Positions 46,659 to 55,534 of a stretch of 64,000 nt of DNA are shown here, piece by piece. The notes beneath the pieces were generated by a model. The model did no database searches, was not told the DNA's origin, and saw nothing but the letters and a program-made list of their open reading frames with translations. The stretch is from contig JAFECG010000031.1 of the NCBI GenBank assembly GCA_018242215.1, positions 62,001 through 126,000 of the forward strand, written 5' to 3'. The stretch is from Pseudomonadota bacterium. Its GTDB lineage: Bacteria > Pseudomonadota > Alphaproteobacteria > Rhizobiales > Hyphomicrobiaceae. Both the position numbers and the translations under genes were made by a program. The first letter of the stretch is position 1. Each line of letters opens with the position of its first letter.

Positions 46659-48830
46659 TCAGGCGCGCAATGTGATGGCGATGCTCTTGCGATAGTAGTC
46701 GGCCATTCGACCCGATGAGGCGCGCAGGCACTCCGAAACGGCAGCATCGATCCGCATTGGATCGCCTTCATTTCGTGCCGTGAGGAACGTCGCGTGTGCT
46801 TCTTCCCACCGGCGGAAGCGCTCTTCCCTCGCGTATGTCTCGTCGCCGAGCAGCGCGAAAATCATTTCCGGCCGATCCTTGCCGCGCGGGGTGACGGCGC
46901 CGAGTTCAAGCAGTGCAAATTCCGGTGCTTCCGCCGCCGTCCGCTCGCCAATGATGATATCCGCGGAAAACGTTTTCGTTGCCTCTTCGAAGCGTGCCGC
47001 GACGTTCACCGCGTCTCCGAGAACCGAATAGTCGAAACGTTGCGGTGAGCCGACGTTGCCGACGACGCATTCACCGGTATTCACGCCGATCCCCATGCGC
47101 ACAGGAGCGAACGGCTTACCCTCCATGCGATTCTCGGCCTCAAGTTCTTCATTGAGGCGCGCGAGCGCGTCGTGCATCGCAAGTGCTGTCCGGCAGGCGT
47201 TCGCAGCATGGCGGGAATCGGGCAGCGGCGCGTTCCAGAACGCCATCACCGCGTCGCCCATGAATTTGTCGATGGTGCCGCTGTGTTTCAGGATTTCGTC
47301 GGTCAATGGTGTGAAGAGGCGGTTGACGAAGCGGATCAGTTCTTCGGCGCGCATCCCTTCCGATATTTTCGAAAAGCCGCGCACGTCGGCGAACAACAGT
47401 GTCACCTCGCGCGTTTCGCCGCCGAGTTTCAACTTGTCACGGTTGCGCGCAAGCTCTTCCACGAGCGGCGCCGCCACGTAATGCCCGAATGCGGAGCGAA
47501 TTTCCGCGCGCTCCATCTCCGACTTGAGATAGCTCGTCAACGAGACGCCGAGATAGAGCAACGCGATCGATAGAGATGGATAGACCGGATCGAACAACAG
47601 ACCCGCTTCGGTATAGGCGAACCACGAAACGACGACGACCAAAAAAATCGCGCTCAAGCCGACGGCTGCCGCGACGAGGGCGCCGGAACGCTGGATGAGC
47701 CAGGCAACCAACACGCCGACGATGACGAGGAACGCGATTTCAGCGCCGACGGCATAGGCGGGACGGATGAGATTGTCGCCCGAAAGAATCTGCTCCAATG
47801 CCTGCGCATGAATTTCAACGCCCGGCACTGCGGTCTCGAGCGGTGTTGCTCGGAGGTCCAGGAGACCGGTCGCCGTCGCTCCGATGATGATGAACCGTCC
47901 CTTGACGTCATCAGAATTGAAGCTGCCATCGAGCACGCTCGCCGCTGAGATCATGCGACGCGGATCGCTTGGCGAGAATTTCAGCCACAGCTCGCCGTGG
48001 CCGTCCGACGGCAGGATCGTGTTGCCGACGCGAATACTTTCGATGCCGGTTTTCTCTCCGAAGGCCGCGACGCCGCTGCTGCCGGAGGACTTGATGAAAA
48101 TCGTGGATTGCCCTGTGCCAACGCGGAAGGCTTCCAGTGCGAGTGACGGATAGAGCGAACCTGCGATCGAGACGAGAAGTGGAATTTTCCTCACCACCTG
48201 ATCGCTCGACGGCAGCCAATTGACCGCGCCCAGGCCATGCGCGGCTTTGGTAAGTGCTGGCAAGTTCTCGACGCCGCCGCTGAAGGCGTACACGAAATCC
48301 GTCGGATCGTCGCCAGCGAACGAGATCGCGCCGGGATAGCGCGAAATCGCTTTGCCGCCCGAGTTTCCGGCTACGCCCAGCGCCACCGGCGTGGTCGCGA
48401 TAACGTCCGCCAGCTGCTGGTCATTGGATGGAAGCCGTCCAAGCTCGGCGACGAGCGCGTTCCGCTCCGGATCGCCCGCCAGGGATCGCGCCAATTCTTC
48501 GGGCGAAAGCCGGTCCGGCTCGGCCAAAACCATATCGAGCGCAACCGATGCCGCGCCGGCTGCGGCCAGCCTCCGAAGGATCTCCGCAAGCCGCGCACGC
48601 GGCCATGGCCATTGACCGACCTTCGCCAGAGAGGCCTCATCGATGGCGACGATCCGGACAGGGAAGGACGGGTCGACGGGCCGAGGAGAGTTCCTGAGGT
48701 AGGAATCGAAAACCGAAAGTCTCAGGCGCGCGACAGGCTCAGGATCCGCGATCCGCAAGGCGACGCAGGCTGTCAGCAAAGCCAAGGAAATCAAGAGGGC
48801 GAGCGGGAGGCGGTTCCATCCGGCGTTCAT
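46659..48830 (-). CDS. Adenylate/guanylate cyclase with CHASE2 sensor domain
   Basis: The 723-residue membrane sensor has an N-terminal membrane segment (about 8-25), a periplasmic CHASE2 domain (about 30-330, with VRIVAIDEASLAKVGQWPWP), three membrane helices (about 345-420, for example IAFLVIVGVLVAWLIQ), and a class III nucleotide cyclase domain (about 460-650: VTLLFADVRGFSKISEGM and KFMGDAVMAFWNAP, holding the metal-binding aspartates). It would make cAMP in response to a periplasmic signal; specificity between ATP and GTP is not certain. It converges on the FecR gene, which suggests functional pairing. Confidence 0.9.
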   Translation of the reverse strand: MNAGWNRLPLALLISLALLTACVALRIADPEPVARLRLSVFDSYLRNSPRPVDPSFPVRIVAIDEASLAKVGQWPWPRARLAEILRRLAAAGAASVALDMVLAEPDRLSPEELARSLAGDPERNALVAELGRLPSNDQQLADVIATTPVALGVAGNSGGKAISRYPGAISFAGDDPTDFVYAFSGGVENLPALTKAAHGLGAVNWLPSSDQVVRKIPLLVSIAGSLYPSLALEAFRVGTGQSTIFIKSSGSSGVAAFGEKTGIESIRVGNTILPSDGHGELWLKFSPSDPRRMISAASVLDGSFNSDDVKGRFIIIGATATGLLDLRATPLETAVPGVEIHAQALEQILSGDNLIRPAYAVGAEIAFLVIVGVLVAWLIQRSGALVAAAVGLSAIFLVVVVSWFAYTEAGLLFDPVYPSLSIALLYLGVSLTSYLKSEMERAEIRSAFGHYVAAPLVEELARNRDKLKLGGETREVTLLFADVRGFSKISEGMRAEELIRFVNRLFTPLTDEILKHSGTIDKFMGDAVMAFWNAPLPDSRHAANACRTALAMHDALARLNEELEAENRMEGKPFAPVRMGIGVNTGECVVGNVGSPQRFDYSVLGDAVNVAARFEEATKTFSADIIIGERTAAEAPEFALLELGAVTPRGKDRPEMIFALLGDETYAREERFRRWEEAHATFLTARNEGDPMRIDAAVSECLRASSGRMADYYRKSIAITLRA

Positions 48831-49084
48831 CGATCACGCAGCGCGCCTCTTGAATTAACCTTCGAGATCCGGCGGAGGGCCTATCTGCCGAACTCTCGCA
48901 TGCGACGCGGCCGGGGCATAGTCCTCCACATAGGTCGTCCGGCTAGCGTGGAATTTCTGCGTCTCGTTTCCCATTTTGACGACGCGCCGCGCAGCACAAA
49001 AGTCACACGAGGGTGGACAAGCAAGCGGCTGACTGAACGTTCATTTTTTGGGCTTGCTCGCGCCACCATTCCGCATAGTCTTAA

Positions 49085-50380
49085 ATGTATCACAATCTGG
49101 CGGCCGCGGCATTCATCGAGGGACTGGGCAACTTGGAAAATCGGACATCGGCGCTTGGGAAGCGCTTTGGACTTCCATCAGGTTTCGCTGGTGCGCTTTT
49201 TGCTGCCCTCCTCCTAGGCTCGCCAGACGCCGCGCGTGCCGAAATCGGATCCGACGAGCCGCATCTCGAGGCGGCTCAGCCTCCGGAAGATCCACGCGAC
49301 ATCGCCGACAGCGATTTCCCTTACAAGTTACGCAAAATCGCCGACAAGCTCGAAGGTCCGTGGTCGATTGCATTCCTGCCAGACGGGCGCATGCTCGTCA
49401 CGGAGCGGCCCGGCCGCCTGCGCGTGATCGTGGGCGATCAATTGCAGCCCGAGTCCATCTCCGGCGTGCCAACCGTTCTCTGCTGCAGCCATTCGGGATT
49501 GCTCGATGTGCTGGTCGATCCCGACTTCTCGAACAATCACCGGCTTTTTCTCAGCTACATGCACGGAACGCCGGAAGCCGGAACGATCCGGATTGCGAGC
49601 GCCATCCTCAATGGCAATGAACTCATCGACAAGAAAGTCATCTTCGAGAGCCGGCCAGCATTGAGAGGCCTCGATCAAATCGGGGGACGGCTCGCCTTTG
49701 GACCTGACCGCGCTCTTTATCTGACGATCGGCGATCGCTTCCAGATGGAGCACGCGCAAAACCTGCTCGACGACGGCGGCAAGATCATCCGCATCAACAC
49801 CGATGGCTCGATCCCAAACGATAATCCGTTTGTCGGCCGAAGCGACGCATTACCCGAGATCTACAGCTATGGTCATCGCAACCCGCAGGGGCTGATCGGA
49901 AACGTCGGCGATGGCCAGCTATGGGCGATCGAGCAAGGCCCCAAGGGTGGCGACGAACTCAATCTGATCACCGCAGGCAGTAATTACGGATGGCCTCTCG
50001 TCACGTACGGCACCAATTACGACGGAACGATCATCTCCGATCAGACTTCGGCACCAGGCCTCGTCGATCCGACGTATTTCTGGGTGCCTTCCGTCGCGGC
50101 GGCCAGCCTCGTGTCCTACTACGGCAACGTCATGCCGGACGACTGGCGGGGAGATTTCCTTGTCGGAACGCTCGCGGGAGAATGCCTGATCCGGCTGCGC
50201 ATGGATTCGGGGCGCGTCGTGAAGGAAGAGCGCTATCTGCATCACACGATCGGCCGCATTCGAGACGTCGCCGTCGGACCGGACGGCTATATCTACCTGC
50301 TGCAGGATAGCAGCGAGGCTGCTGTTTATCGGATCGAACCGCTGACCGACCAGGTCGCCCGCGCGAAGCCGCAGCAATAG
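49085..50380 (+). CDS. PQQ-dependent aldose sugar dehydrogenase-like propeller protein
   Basis: The 431-residue product has an N-terminal signal region (about 30-52, SGFAGALFAALLLGSPDAAR) and a six-bladed propeller of the soluble glucose dehydrogenase/YliI class (EGPWSIAFLPDGRMLVTERP, GHRNPQGL, PKGGDELNLI). The catalytic His that normally precedes GGRL in this family (HFGGRL) is replaced: here the text is LDQIGGRLAFGPD. PQQ oxidation of sugar may therefore be lost or changed. It stands alone between the cyclase gene (divergent, 254-bp gap) and a permease, with a hairpin after it. Confidence 0.8.
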   Translation: MYHNLAAAAFIEGLGNLENRTSALGKRFGLPSGFAGALFAALLLGSPDAARAEIGSDEPHLEAAQPPEDPRDIADSDFPYKLRKIADKLEGPWSIAFLPDGRMLVTERPGRLRVIVGDQLQPESISGVPTVLCCSHSGLLDVLVDPDFSNNHRLFLSYMHGTPEAGTIRIASAILNGNELIDKKVIFESRPALRGLDQIGGRLAFGPDRALYLTIGDRFQMEHAQNLLDDGGKIIRINTDGSIPNDNPFVGRSDALPEIYSYGHRNPQGLIGNVGDGQLWAIEQGPKGGDELNLITAGSNYGWPLVTYGTNYDGTIISDQTSAPGLVDPTYFWVPSVAAASLVSYYGNVMPDDWRGDFLVGTLAGECLIRLRMDSGRVVKEERYLHHTIGRIRDVAVGPDGYIYLLQDSSEAAVYRIEPLTDQVARAKPQQ

Positions 50381-50680
50381 ACCCCACGGCTTGTGACCTT
50401 CGTTTTCCTGAACAAATTTCGTTCAGGAAACGCGTCGTCGGGCTCAATTATCGGGCGCCGCGGGTTGACTCTTCGACGCCAGGGCGGATTTCGATGCGGT
50501 GCATCATGGCCGTCTCGGAGACGCTGCACATTCTTTGGACTTGCCTAGAGATTGACCTTTGCTGCGCTTATGACCACAGTGACCGCGGAAAAATTGGACG
50601 CCGTCACGCATGAGTGACCACAAGCGTTGCGCCGCCCAAGGATTTCCCAACGGGAATGACTTTCTTGGGGATCTCAGACA
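50381..50680. other. Intergenic region before the second APC permease
   Basis: A 300-bp region with no gene. It contains a perfect hairpin near its left end (50404-50430), and the remainder probably carries the promoter of the permease gene. Confidence 0.4.
50404..50430. repeat. Perfect hairpin downstream of the propeller gene
   Basis: TTTCCTGAAC and GTTCAGGAAA form a perfect 10-bp stem with loop AAATTTC, 24 bp after the stop codon. The A-run at the 3' arm and the lack of a U-tract make it an atypical terminator on the plus strand. Confidence 0.6.
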
Positions 50681-52225
50681 ATGTCATCCGACGAATCGAA
50701 AGTGGTTGATGAGGACGTAAAGGTCCTCCACTCGATGGGCTATGCGCAGGAACTCTCCCGGCGCATGCATACGTTCTCGAATTTCGCGATTTCCTTCTCG
50801 ATCATCTGCATTCTCTCGGGTGGCATCAATTCGCTCGCCCAGGCAACGTCCGGAGCCGGCGGTATCGGCATCGGCATCGGTTGGCCGCTCGGATGCTTCA
50901 TTTCCGGCGTCTTCGCCATCTGCATGGGCCAGATCAGCTCGGCCTATCCGACGGCGGGCGGCCTCTATCACTGGGGCTCCATTCTCGGCAATCGATTTAC
51001 AGGCTGGTTGACCGCGTGGTTCAATCTGCTGGGCCTCATCACGGTTCTCGGCGCCATCAATGCCGGCACCTGGACATTCTTCGAGGGCGCATTTCCCGGC
51101 CTCGGCATCACGAACAATCTGACCAATCAGACGATCTTTCTCGCGATCATCACCGGCGGCATGGCGATCATCAATCACTATGGAATCGGCCTGACGATGA
51201 AGCTCACGGACTTCTCAGGCTATCTGATCTTCGCGACGTCGGTCATTCTCGCCATCGTCTGCCTGATCTTCGCGCCGAGCTGGGATGTCAGTCGGCTGTT
51301 CACGTTCCACAACTATTCGGGCGATCCCGGCGGCGGTGTGTGGCCGGCGGTATCGAACAGCTGGGTGTTCCTGCTCGGGCTGCTGCTACCGATCTATACG
51401 ATCACGGGCTACGACGCTTCCGCCCACACGTCGGAAGAAACGGTCGATGCTGCGCGCTCTGTTCCGAAGGGGATGGTGAGCTCGGTGCTATGGTCGGCGG
51501 TTTTCGGCTATATCATGCTCTCCGCGTTCGTCCTCATGATCCCGAACATGGACGATGCAGCGAAACAGGGATGGAACGTCTTCTTCTGGGCGATGGACGC
51601 ACGCGTTCCGCCGGGCATCAAAGAAGCGCTCTATATCGCGATCTTCATCTCGCAGCTTCTCTGCGGGCTGGCGACCGTGACCTCGGCATCGCGCATGATC
51701 TTCGCCTTTTCGCGTGACGGTGGCCTGCCCTTCTCGAAGGCGCTTGCCAAGGTTTCGCCGAAGTATCGAACGCCCGTTACTGCGATCTGGACCGGTGCGA
51801 TCCTTTCCTGGCTCTTCGTTTGGGGGGCTTCGGTCGTATCGATCGCCGGCACCTCGGCCTATACGATCGTCGTCTCGTGCACCGTCATCTTCCTGTTCTT
51901 CTCGTTCGTCATCCCGATCACTCTTGGGCTTTTCACCTATGGCTCCTCGAAGTGGCCGAAGATGGGACCGTGGAATATCGGGCGGCCTGCCTACTCGCTG
52001 TTCGCGATCCTCTCGATCATTTCGATGATCCTGATCTTCTTCATCGGCGTGCAGCCACCGAACGACTGGGCGCTCAACATTACGGTCGGGTTCGTCGTGC
52101 TGACGGCGCTCGTCTGGTTGCTGCTCGAGCGCAACCGCTTCCAAGGCCCGCCAATCGGCGACATGATCGCGAAGCGGCAGGCGGAGATCAGAGCGGCCGA
52201 GGCGGCCGTCGGCGAGACGCACTGA
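50681..52225 (+). CDS. APC-superfamily amino acid/amine permease
   Basis: The 514-residue product has about 12 hydrophobic segments and the amino acid/choline transporter type opening LSRRMHTFSNFAISFSIICI (about 25-44), then GISSAYPTAGGLYHWGS-like sequence (QISSAYPTAGGLYHWGSI) and GYDASAHTSEETVDAARSVP (about 244-263), a pattern seen in GABA/choline/amine permeases. Neighbours (eutBC, polyamine and GABA genes) suggest import of ethanolamine, putrescine or GABA; this is inference. A U-rich terminator hairpin follows. Confidence 0.85.
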   Translation: MSSDESKVVDEDVKVLHSMGYAQELSRRMHTFSNFAISFSIICILSGGINSLAQATSGAGGIGIGIGWPLGCFISGVFAICMGQISSAYPTAGGLYHWGSILGNRFTGWLTAWFNLLGLITVLGAINAGTWTFFEGAFPGLGITNNLTNQTIFLAIITGGMAIINHYGIGLTMKLTDFSGYLIFATSVILAIVCLIFAPSWDVSRLFTFHNYSGDPGGGVWPAVSNSWVFLLGLLLPIYTITGYDASAHTSEETVDAARSVPKGMVSSVLWSAVFGYIMLSAFVLMIPNMDDAAKQGWNVFFWAMDARVPPGIKEALYIAIFISQLLCGLATVTSASRMIFAFSRDGGLPFSKALAKVSPKYRTPVTAIWTGAILSWLFVWGASVVSIAGTSAYTIVVSCTVIFLFFSFVIPITLGLFTYGSSKWPKMGPWNIGRPAYSLFAILSIISMILIFFIGVQPPNDWALNITVGFVVLTALVWLLLERNRFQGPPIGDMIAKRQAEIRAAEAAVGETH

Positions 52226-52259
52226 GGGCCGCCGCCTATTTGATGTCAAGAAATCGTAT

Positions 52260-52289
52260 GGGCCGGATCAAACGATCCGGCCCGTTTCT
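52260..52289 (+). terminator. Terminator after the permease gene
   Basis: Perfect 10-bp stem GGGCCGGATC/GATCCGGCCC with loop AAAC, followed by GTTTCT, a short U-rich run. Confidence 0.75.
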
Positions 52290-52331
52290 GTTACACATCG
52301 CACCGAACAGTTATGACAGGAGTGAATGACG

Positions 52332-53099
52332 ATGGCGGACCGGCTCAAGGGCAAGATTGCGATCATTTCAGGCGGCTCAACAGGCATGGGCGGAGCATCG
52401 TCGCTTCTGTTCGCAGCCGAAGGCGCCGCAGTCGGCGTCATCGACCGGCGCGAGAAAGAAGGACAGGCCGTCGTCGATGAGATCAACGGGAAAGGTGGAA
52501 AGGCCGTTTTCGTTGCCGCCGATGTCGCGGATGAAGGCCAGGTCAACGATGCCGTCAAGAAGGTGACGTCGGCACTTGGGCAGGCGAACGTGCTGTTCAA
52601 TCACGCCGGCACGATCATCATCAAACCATTTCTCGAAATGACGCTGAAAGAATGGGAATGGCTGATGGGCATCAACGTGACGAGCATGTTCCTGATGACG
52701 AAGGCCGTGCTGCCGGGCATGATTGAGATGGGCGGCGGCTCCATTGTGTGCACGTCATCAATTTCGGCCGTCGCGGCGACACCGCTCGAGACGGCCTATA
52801 ATACGACGAAGGCGGCTTGCCACATGTTCGCGCGTTCGATCGCGGTCGAGTATCGCGACAAGGGCATTCGCTGCAATGCTGTTGCCCCGGGATTCGTCGC
52901 GACGCCGCACGGACTTCGTGAAGTCGCGGAATTGCAAAAGCTTGGCGTCGATGCCTCGGAAGAAGCGCTCGCCGTGCAACAGGGGCGGCTCTGCAAGCCG
53001 GAAGAAGTCGCCAACGCGGCGCTCTTCCTTGCAAGCGATGAAGCGAGTTTCGTCAACGGCGCATCCATCTTCGTCGACAACTGCTTTACGGCGGTGTGA
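52332..53099 (+). CDS. Short-chain dehydrogenase/reductase (SDR)
   Basis: A classical SDR of 255 residues. Start 52332 fits AGGAG at 9-nt spacing; ATG 52326 is too close. The NAD(P) motif is SGGSTGMGG (usual TGGSSGIG, so slightly altered), the NNAG-type motif reads NHAGTI, and the catalytic Ser and YxxxK are in SSISAVAATP and AYNTTKAAC. The C-terminus (LASDEASFVNGASIFVDNCF) is typical. It is a 3-oxoacyl reductase-like oxidoreductase of unknown substrate. It follows a terminator and converges on eutC, with a 145-bp palindromic element between. Confidence 0.88.
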   Translation: MADRLKGKIAIISGGSTGMGGASSLLFAAEGAAVGVIDRREKEGQAVVDEINGKGGKAVFVAADVADEGQVNDAVKKVTSALGQANVLFNHAGTIIIKPFLEMTLKEWEWLMGINVTSMFLMTKAVLPGMIEMGGGSIVCTSSISAVAATPLETAYNTTKAACHMFARSIAVEYRDKGIRCNAVAPGFVATPHGLREVAELQKLGVDASEEALAVQQGRLCKPEEVANAALFLASDEASFVNGASIFVDNCFTAV

Positions 53100-53107
53100 G
53101 GTATCAT

Positions 53108-53252
53108 GTCATCCTCGGCCAAGCGCGACGAAGTCGCGTAAGGTCGGGGATCCAGCGCAAGAATCGTTGAAGATGCGAATAATTTTGGGCCTTTGGCGAG
53201 TTTTACGCTGGAAGCCTAACGCGATCGCGCTGCTGGCGCGTTCGAGGATGAC
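53108..53252. repeat. 145-bp palindromic element at convergent SDR/eutC junction
   Basis: Ends GTCATCCTCG and CGAGGATGAC are perfect 10-bp inverted repeats. Imperfect pairing continues inward for about 50 bp (CCAGCG at 53152 with CGCTGG at 53206), and internal GCGAC-GAA-GTCGC forms a secondary hairpin. It contains no gene and resembles a non-autonomous MITE or intergenic repeat unit. The same ends occur at 42079-42125. Confidence 0.75.
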
Positions 53253-53260
53253 GGAGATGC

Positions 53261-54037
53261 CTAACCAATCAGTTCTGGGCCTTGCTGGCCCTCGATCAGA
53301 AACTGGGATTCGTCCTTGAGGTTCACGCCCGTCAGGCCGCGCTTAAAGGCCTCGCGCAGGAGCCACGCCGTTTTGAACGCGCCCTCTTCATAGGAGAGGC
53401 CGCGCTGGCGGACGTTCGAGATGCAGTTGCGGTCGGCATCCTTCAGCCCGACGCGCGGCGCGAAGGTCAGATAAACACCGAGGCTATCGGGGGACGACAG
53501 ACCCGGGCGCTCGCCGATCAAGACAAGGACGGCTTTGCCGCCGAGTATTTCTCCCGCTTCGTCACCGAGCGCGACGCGCGCGTCAGCGGCAAGCAGAACA
53601 GGCGATAGTTTCCAGCCGCTCTTGGCGGCGTAGGGCAGGAACGCAGTCAGATACGGCACGATGTTCGCCGTCACGGCCGTCGAGGACAGCCCATCGCCAA
53701 CAAGCACGACGAGATCGGGCCGCTGGGCTTCCATCTCGGCAGCGCGCATCAGCGCCTCGCGCGAATGATCCGACAGCTTGCGGCCAAGGTTCGGACGGCG
53801 GAGATACTCTGAACGATCGCTGGCGGCGCTTGCAACGCGCATCGTCGATAACCCGAGGTCGGCAAGGCCATTTTCGATTCGCGTCCAGTCGATCGGCGTC
53901 GTCACGGCATCGCGTGCCATCGCGTGCGACAGCGCGAAGTTCAGAACCTCATGCGTCGGCATCGCCGAGCCCGATCGCCCGAGACCGATGCGGGCATCCG
54001 TGAACTGCTTGAGATTGGCCCAGGGGTCCGCTGCCAT
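53261..54037 (-). CDS. eutC: Ethanolamine ammonia-lyase light chain
   Basis: EutC is the small subunit of the adenosylcobalamin-dependent enzyme that converts ethanolamine to acetaldehyde and ammonia. The 258-residue product shows the family pattern: ARIGLGRSGSAMPTHEVLNF (about 15-34), FALSHAMARDAV, LVVLVGDGLSSTAVTANIVP and CISNVRQRGLSYEEGAFKTA near the C-terminus. It starts 1 bp after the eutB stop, so translation is coupled. No other eut or microcompartment gene is present in the window. Confidence 0.95.
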   Translation of the reverse strand: MAADPWANLKQFTDARIGLGRSGSAMPTHEVLNFALSHAMARDAVTTPIDWTRIENGLADLGLSTMRVASAASDRSEYLRRPNLGRKLSDHSREALMRAAEMEAQRPDLVVLVGDGLSSTAVTANIVPYLTAFLPYAAKSGWKLSPVLLAADARVALGDEAGEILGGKAVLVLIGERPGLSSPDSLGVYLTFAPRVGLKDADRNCISNVRQRGLSYEEGAFKTAWLLREAFKRGLTGVNLKDESQFLIEGQQGPELIG

Positions 54038-54038
54038 G

Positions 54039-55424
54039 TCACGCCGCCAATGCTTGAGCGTGGGTCAAAAGTGGATTGCCCGGACGATGCGGCGCGAGGT
54101 GACCGTGCGCGTCCGTCACGCCGATCTTCGTCAGCCACGCATCGAACTCAGGCGCCCGTTTGAGGCCCAGCGCCTCGCGCACATAAAGCGCGTCGTGGAA
54201 CGAGGTCGACTGATAGTTCAGCATGATGTCGTCGGCGCCAGGGATGCCCATGATGAAGTTGACGCCCGCGGCGCCAAGCATCATCAGCAGGATGTCCATG
54301 TCGTCCTGGTCTGCTTCGGCATGGTTCGTATAGCAGATGTCGCAGCCCATCGGCAGGCCGAGTAGCTTGCCGCAGAAGTGATCCTCCAACCCAGCACGGA
54401 TGATTTCCTTGCCGTTATAGAGATATTCCGGGCCGATGAAGCCGACGACGGTATTGACGAGCAGCGGCTTGAATTGCCGCGCGACCGCATAGGCGCGCGC
54501 TTCCAGCGTCTGCTGATCGCAGCCGTGATGCGCATCAGCCGAGAGCGCCGATCCCTGCCCCGTCTCGAAATACATGCAGTTGTCGCCGACGGTGCCGCGC
54601 TTCAGGCTCAAAGCGCCTTCGCGACCTTCCTTCAGGTGAGCGAGCGTCACTCCGAACGAGGAATTGACGCCCTCGGTGCCGCCGATCGACTGGAACACGA
54701 GATCGACGGGCGCGCCCCTTGCAATGGCGTCGATCGTCGTCGTGACGTGCGTGAGAACACAGCTCTGCGTCGGGATCTCGAAGCGGCGGATGACGTCGTC
54801 CATCATCACCAGAAGGTCGGTGATGGCGCCGACGTTGTCGCTCGCGGGGTTGATGCCGATGACGGCATCGCCGCAGCCGTACATCAGGCCGTCGACGATC
54901 GAAGCCGCGATGCCCTTCTTATCGTCGGTCGGGTGGTTCGGTTGCAGCCGCGCCGACATATGACCGGGTAAGCCAATTGTATCGCGGAACTTCGTGACCA
55001 CATGGGCCTTCTTCGCGCCGAGTACGAGATCTTGATTGCGCATGATCTTCGAAACGGCTGCCGCCATTTCCGGAGTCAAACCCGGCGCAAGGGCGGAAAC
55101 CTTCTCCGGCGTCGCTTTTTCCGACAACAGCCAGTCGCGGAACTCGCCCACGGTCATCGCGGCGACGGGCGCGAAGGCGGCCGCGTCGTGGGTATCGACG
55201 ATCAGGCGCGTGACGTCGTCGTTCTCGTAGGGGATGATGGCTTCGTTCAGAAACTGCTTCAGCGGCACATCGGCGAGCGCCATCTTGGCAGCGACGTTCT
55301 CGGCGGCTGACTTGGCGGCGACGCCCGCGAGCACATCACCCGAGCGCGGCGGAGTCGCCTTCGCCAGAAGCTCTCTCAGGGATGAAAACGTGTAGGTCGT
55401 CCCGCCCGCGTGCACCCGATACAT
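54039..55424 (-). CDS. eutB: Ethanolamine ammonia-lyase heavy chain
   Basis: EutB is the large catalytic subunit of ethanolamine ammonia-lyase. The 461-residue product matches the family in length and in GCGDAVIGINPASDN (about 170-184), FETGQGSALSADAHHGCDQQ and YTNHAEADQDDMDILLMMLG. It is upstream of eutC with a 1-bp gap and lies 110 bp downstream of a TetR-family gene on the same strand, so ethanolamine breakdown here needs only the diffusible or imported B12 cofactor and a separate acetaldehyde dehydrogenase. Confidence 0.96.
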   Translation of the reverse strand: MYRVHAGGTTYTFSSLRELLAKATPPRSGDVLAGVAAKSAAENVAAKMALADVPLKQFLNEAIIPYENDDVTRLIVDTHDAAAFAPVAAMTVGEFRDWLLSEKATPEKVSALAPGLTPEMAAAVSKIMRNQDLVLGAKKAHVVTKFRDTIGLPGHMSARLQPNHPTDDKKGIAASIVDGLMYGCGDAVIGINPASDNVGAITDLLVMMDDVIRRFEIPTQSCVLTHVTTTIDAIARGAPVDLVFQSIGGTEGVNSSFGVTLAHLKEGREGALSLKRGTVGDNCMYFETGQGSALSADAHHGCDQQTLEARAYAVARQFKPLLVNTVVGFIGPEYLYNGKEIIRAGLEDHFCGKLLGLPMGCDICYTNHAEADQDDMDILLMMLGAAGVNFIMGIPGADDIMLNYQSTSFHDALYVREALGLKRAPEFDAWLTKIGVTDAHGHLAPHRPGNPLLTHAQALAA

Positions 55425-55534
55425 GGCATCTCTCCAGATTTCGCCGGTTGCCGCTCAATAATGGCCTTCCATGGGCCGCGTGCAAGCCAGAATTCTTGGC
55501 TTTGCTCGGCGCACGCGGTCAACTGTCGACACTG

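Noticed and set aside
50404-50430. Hairpin as a standard rho-independent terminator
   Set aside because: Stem is perfect but no U-tract follows on the plus strand, so it is listed only as a hairpin.
53108-53252. Element as an insertion sequence with transposase
   Set aside because: Only 145 bp with no coding capacity; described as a non-autonomous palindromic element.
53261-55424. Ethanolamine utilisation microcompartment locus
   Set aside because: Only eutB and eutC are present; no shell protein, reactivase or other eut gene is in the window.
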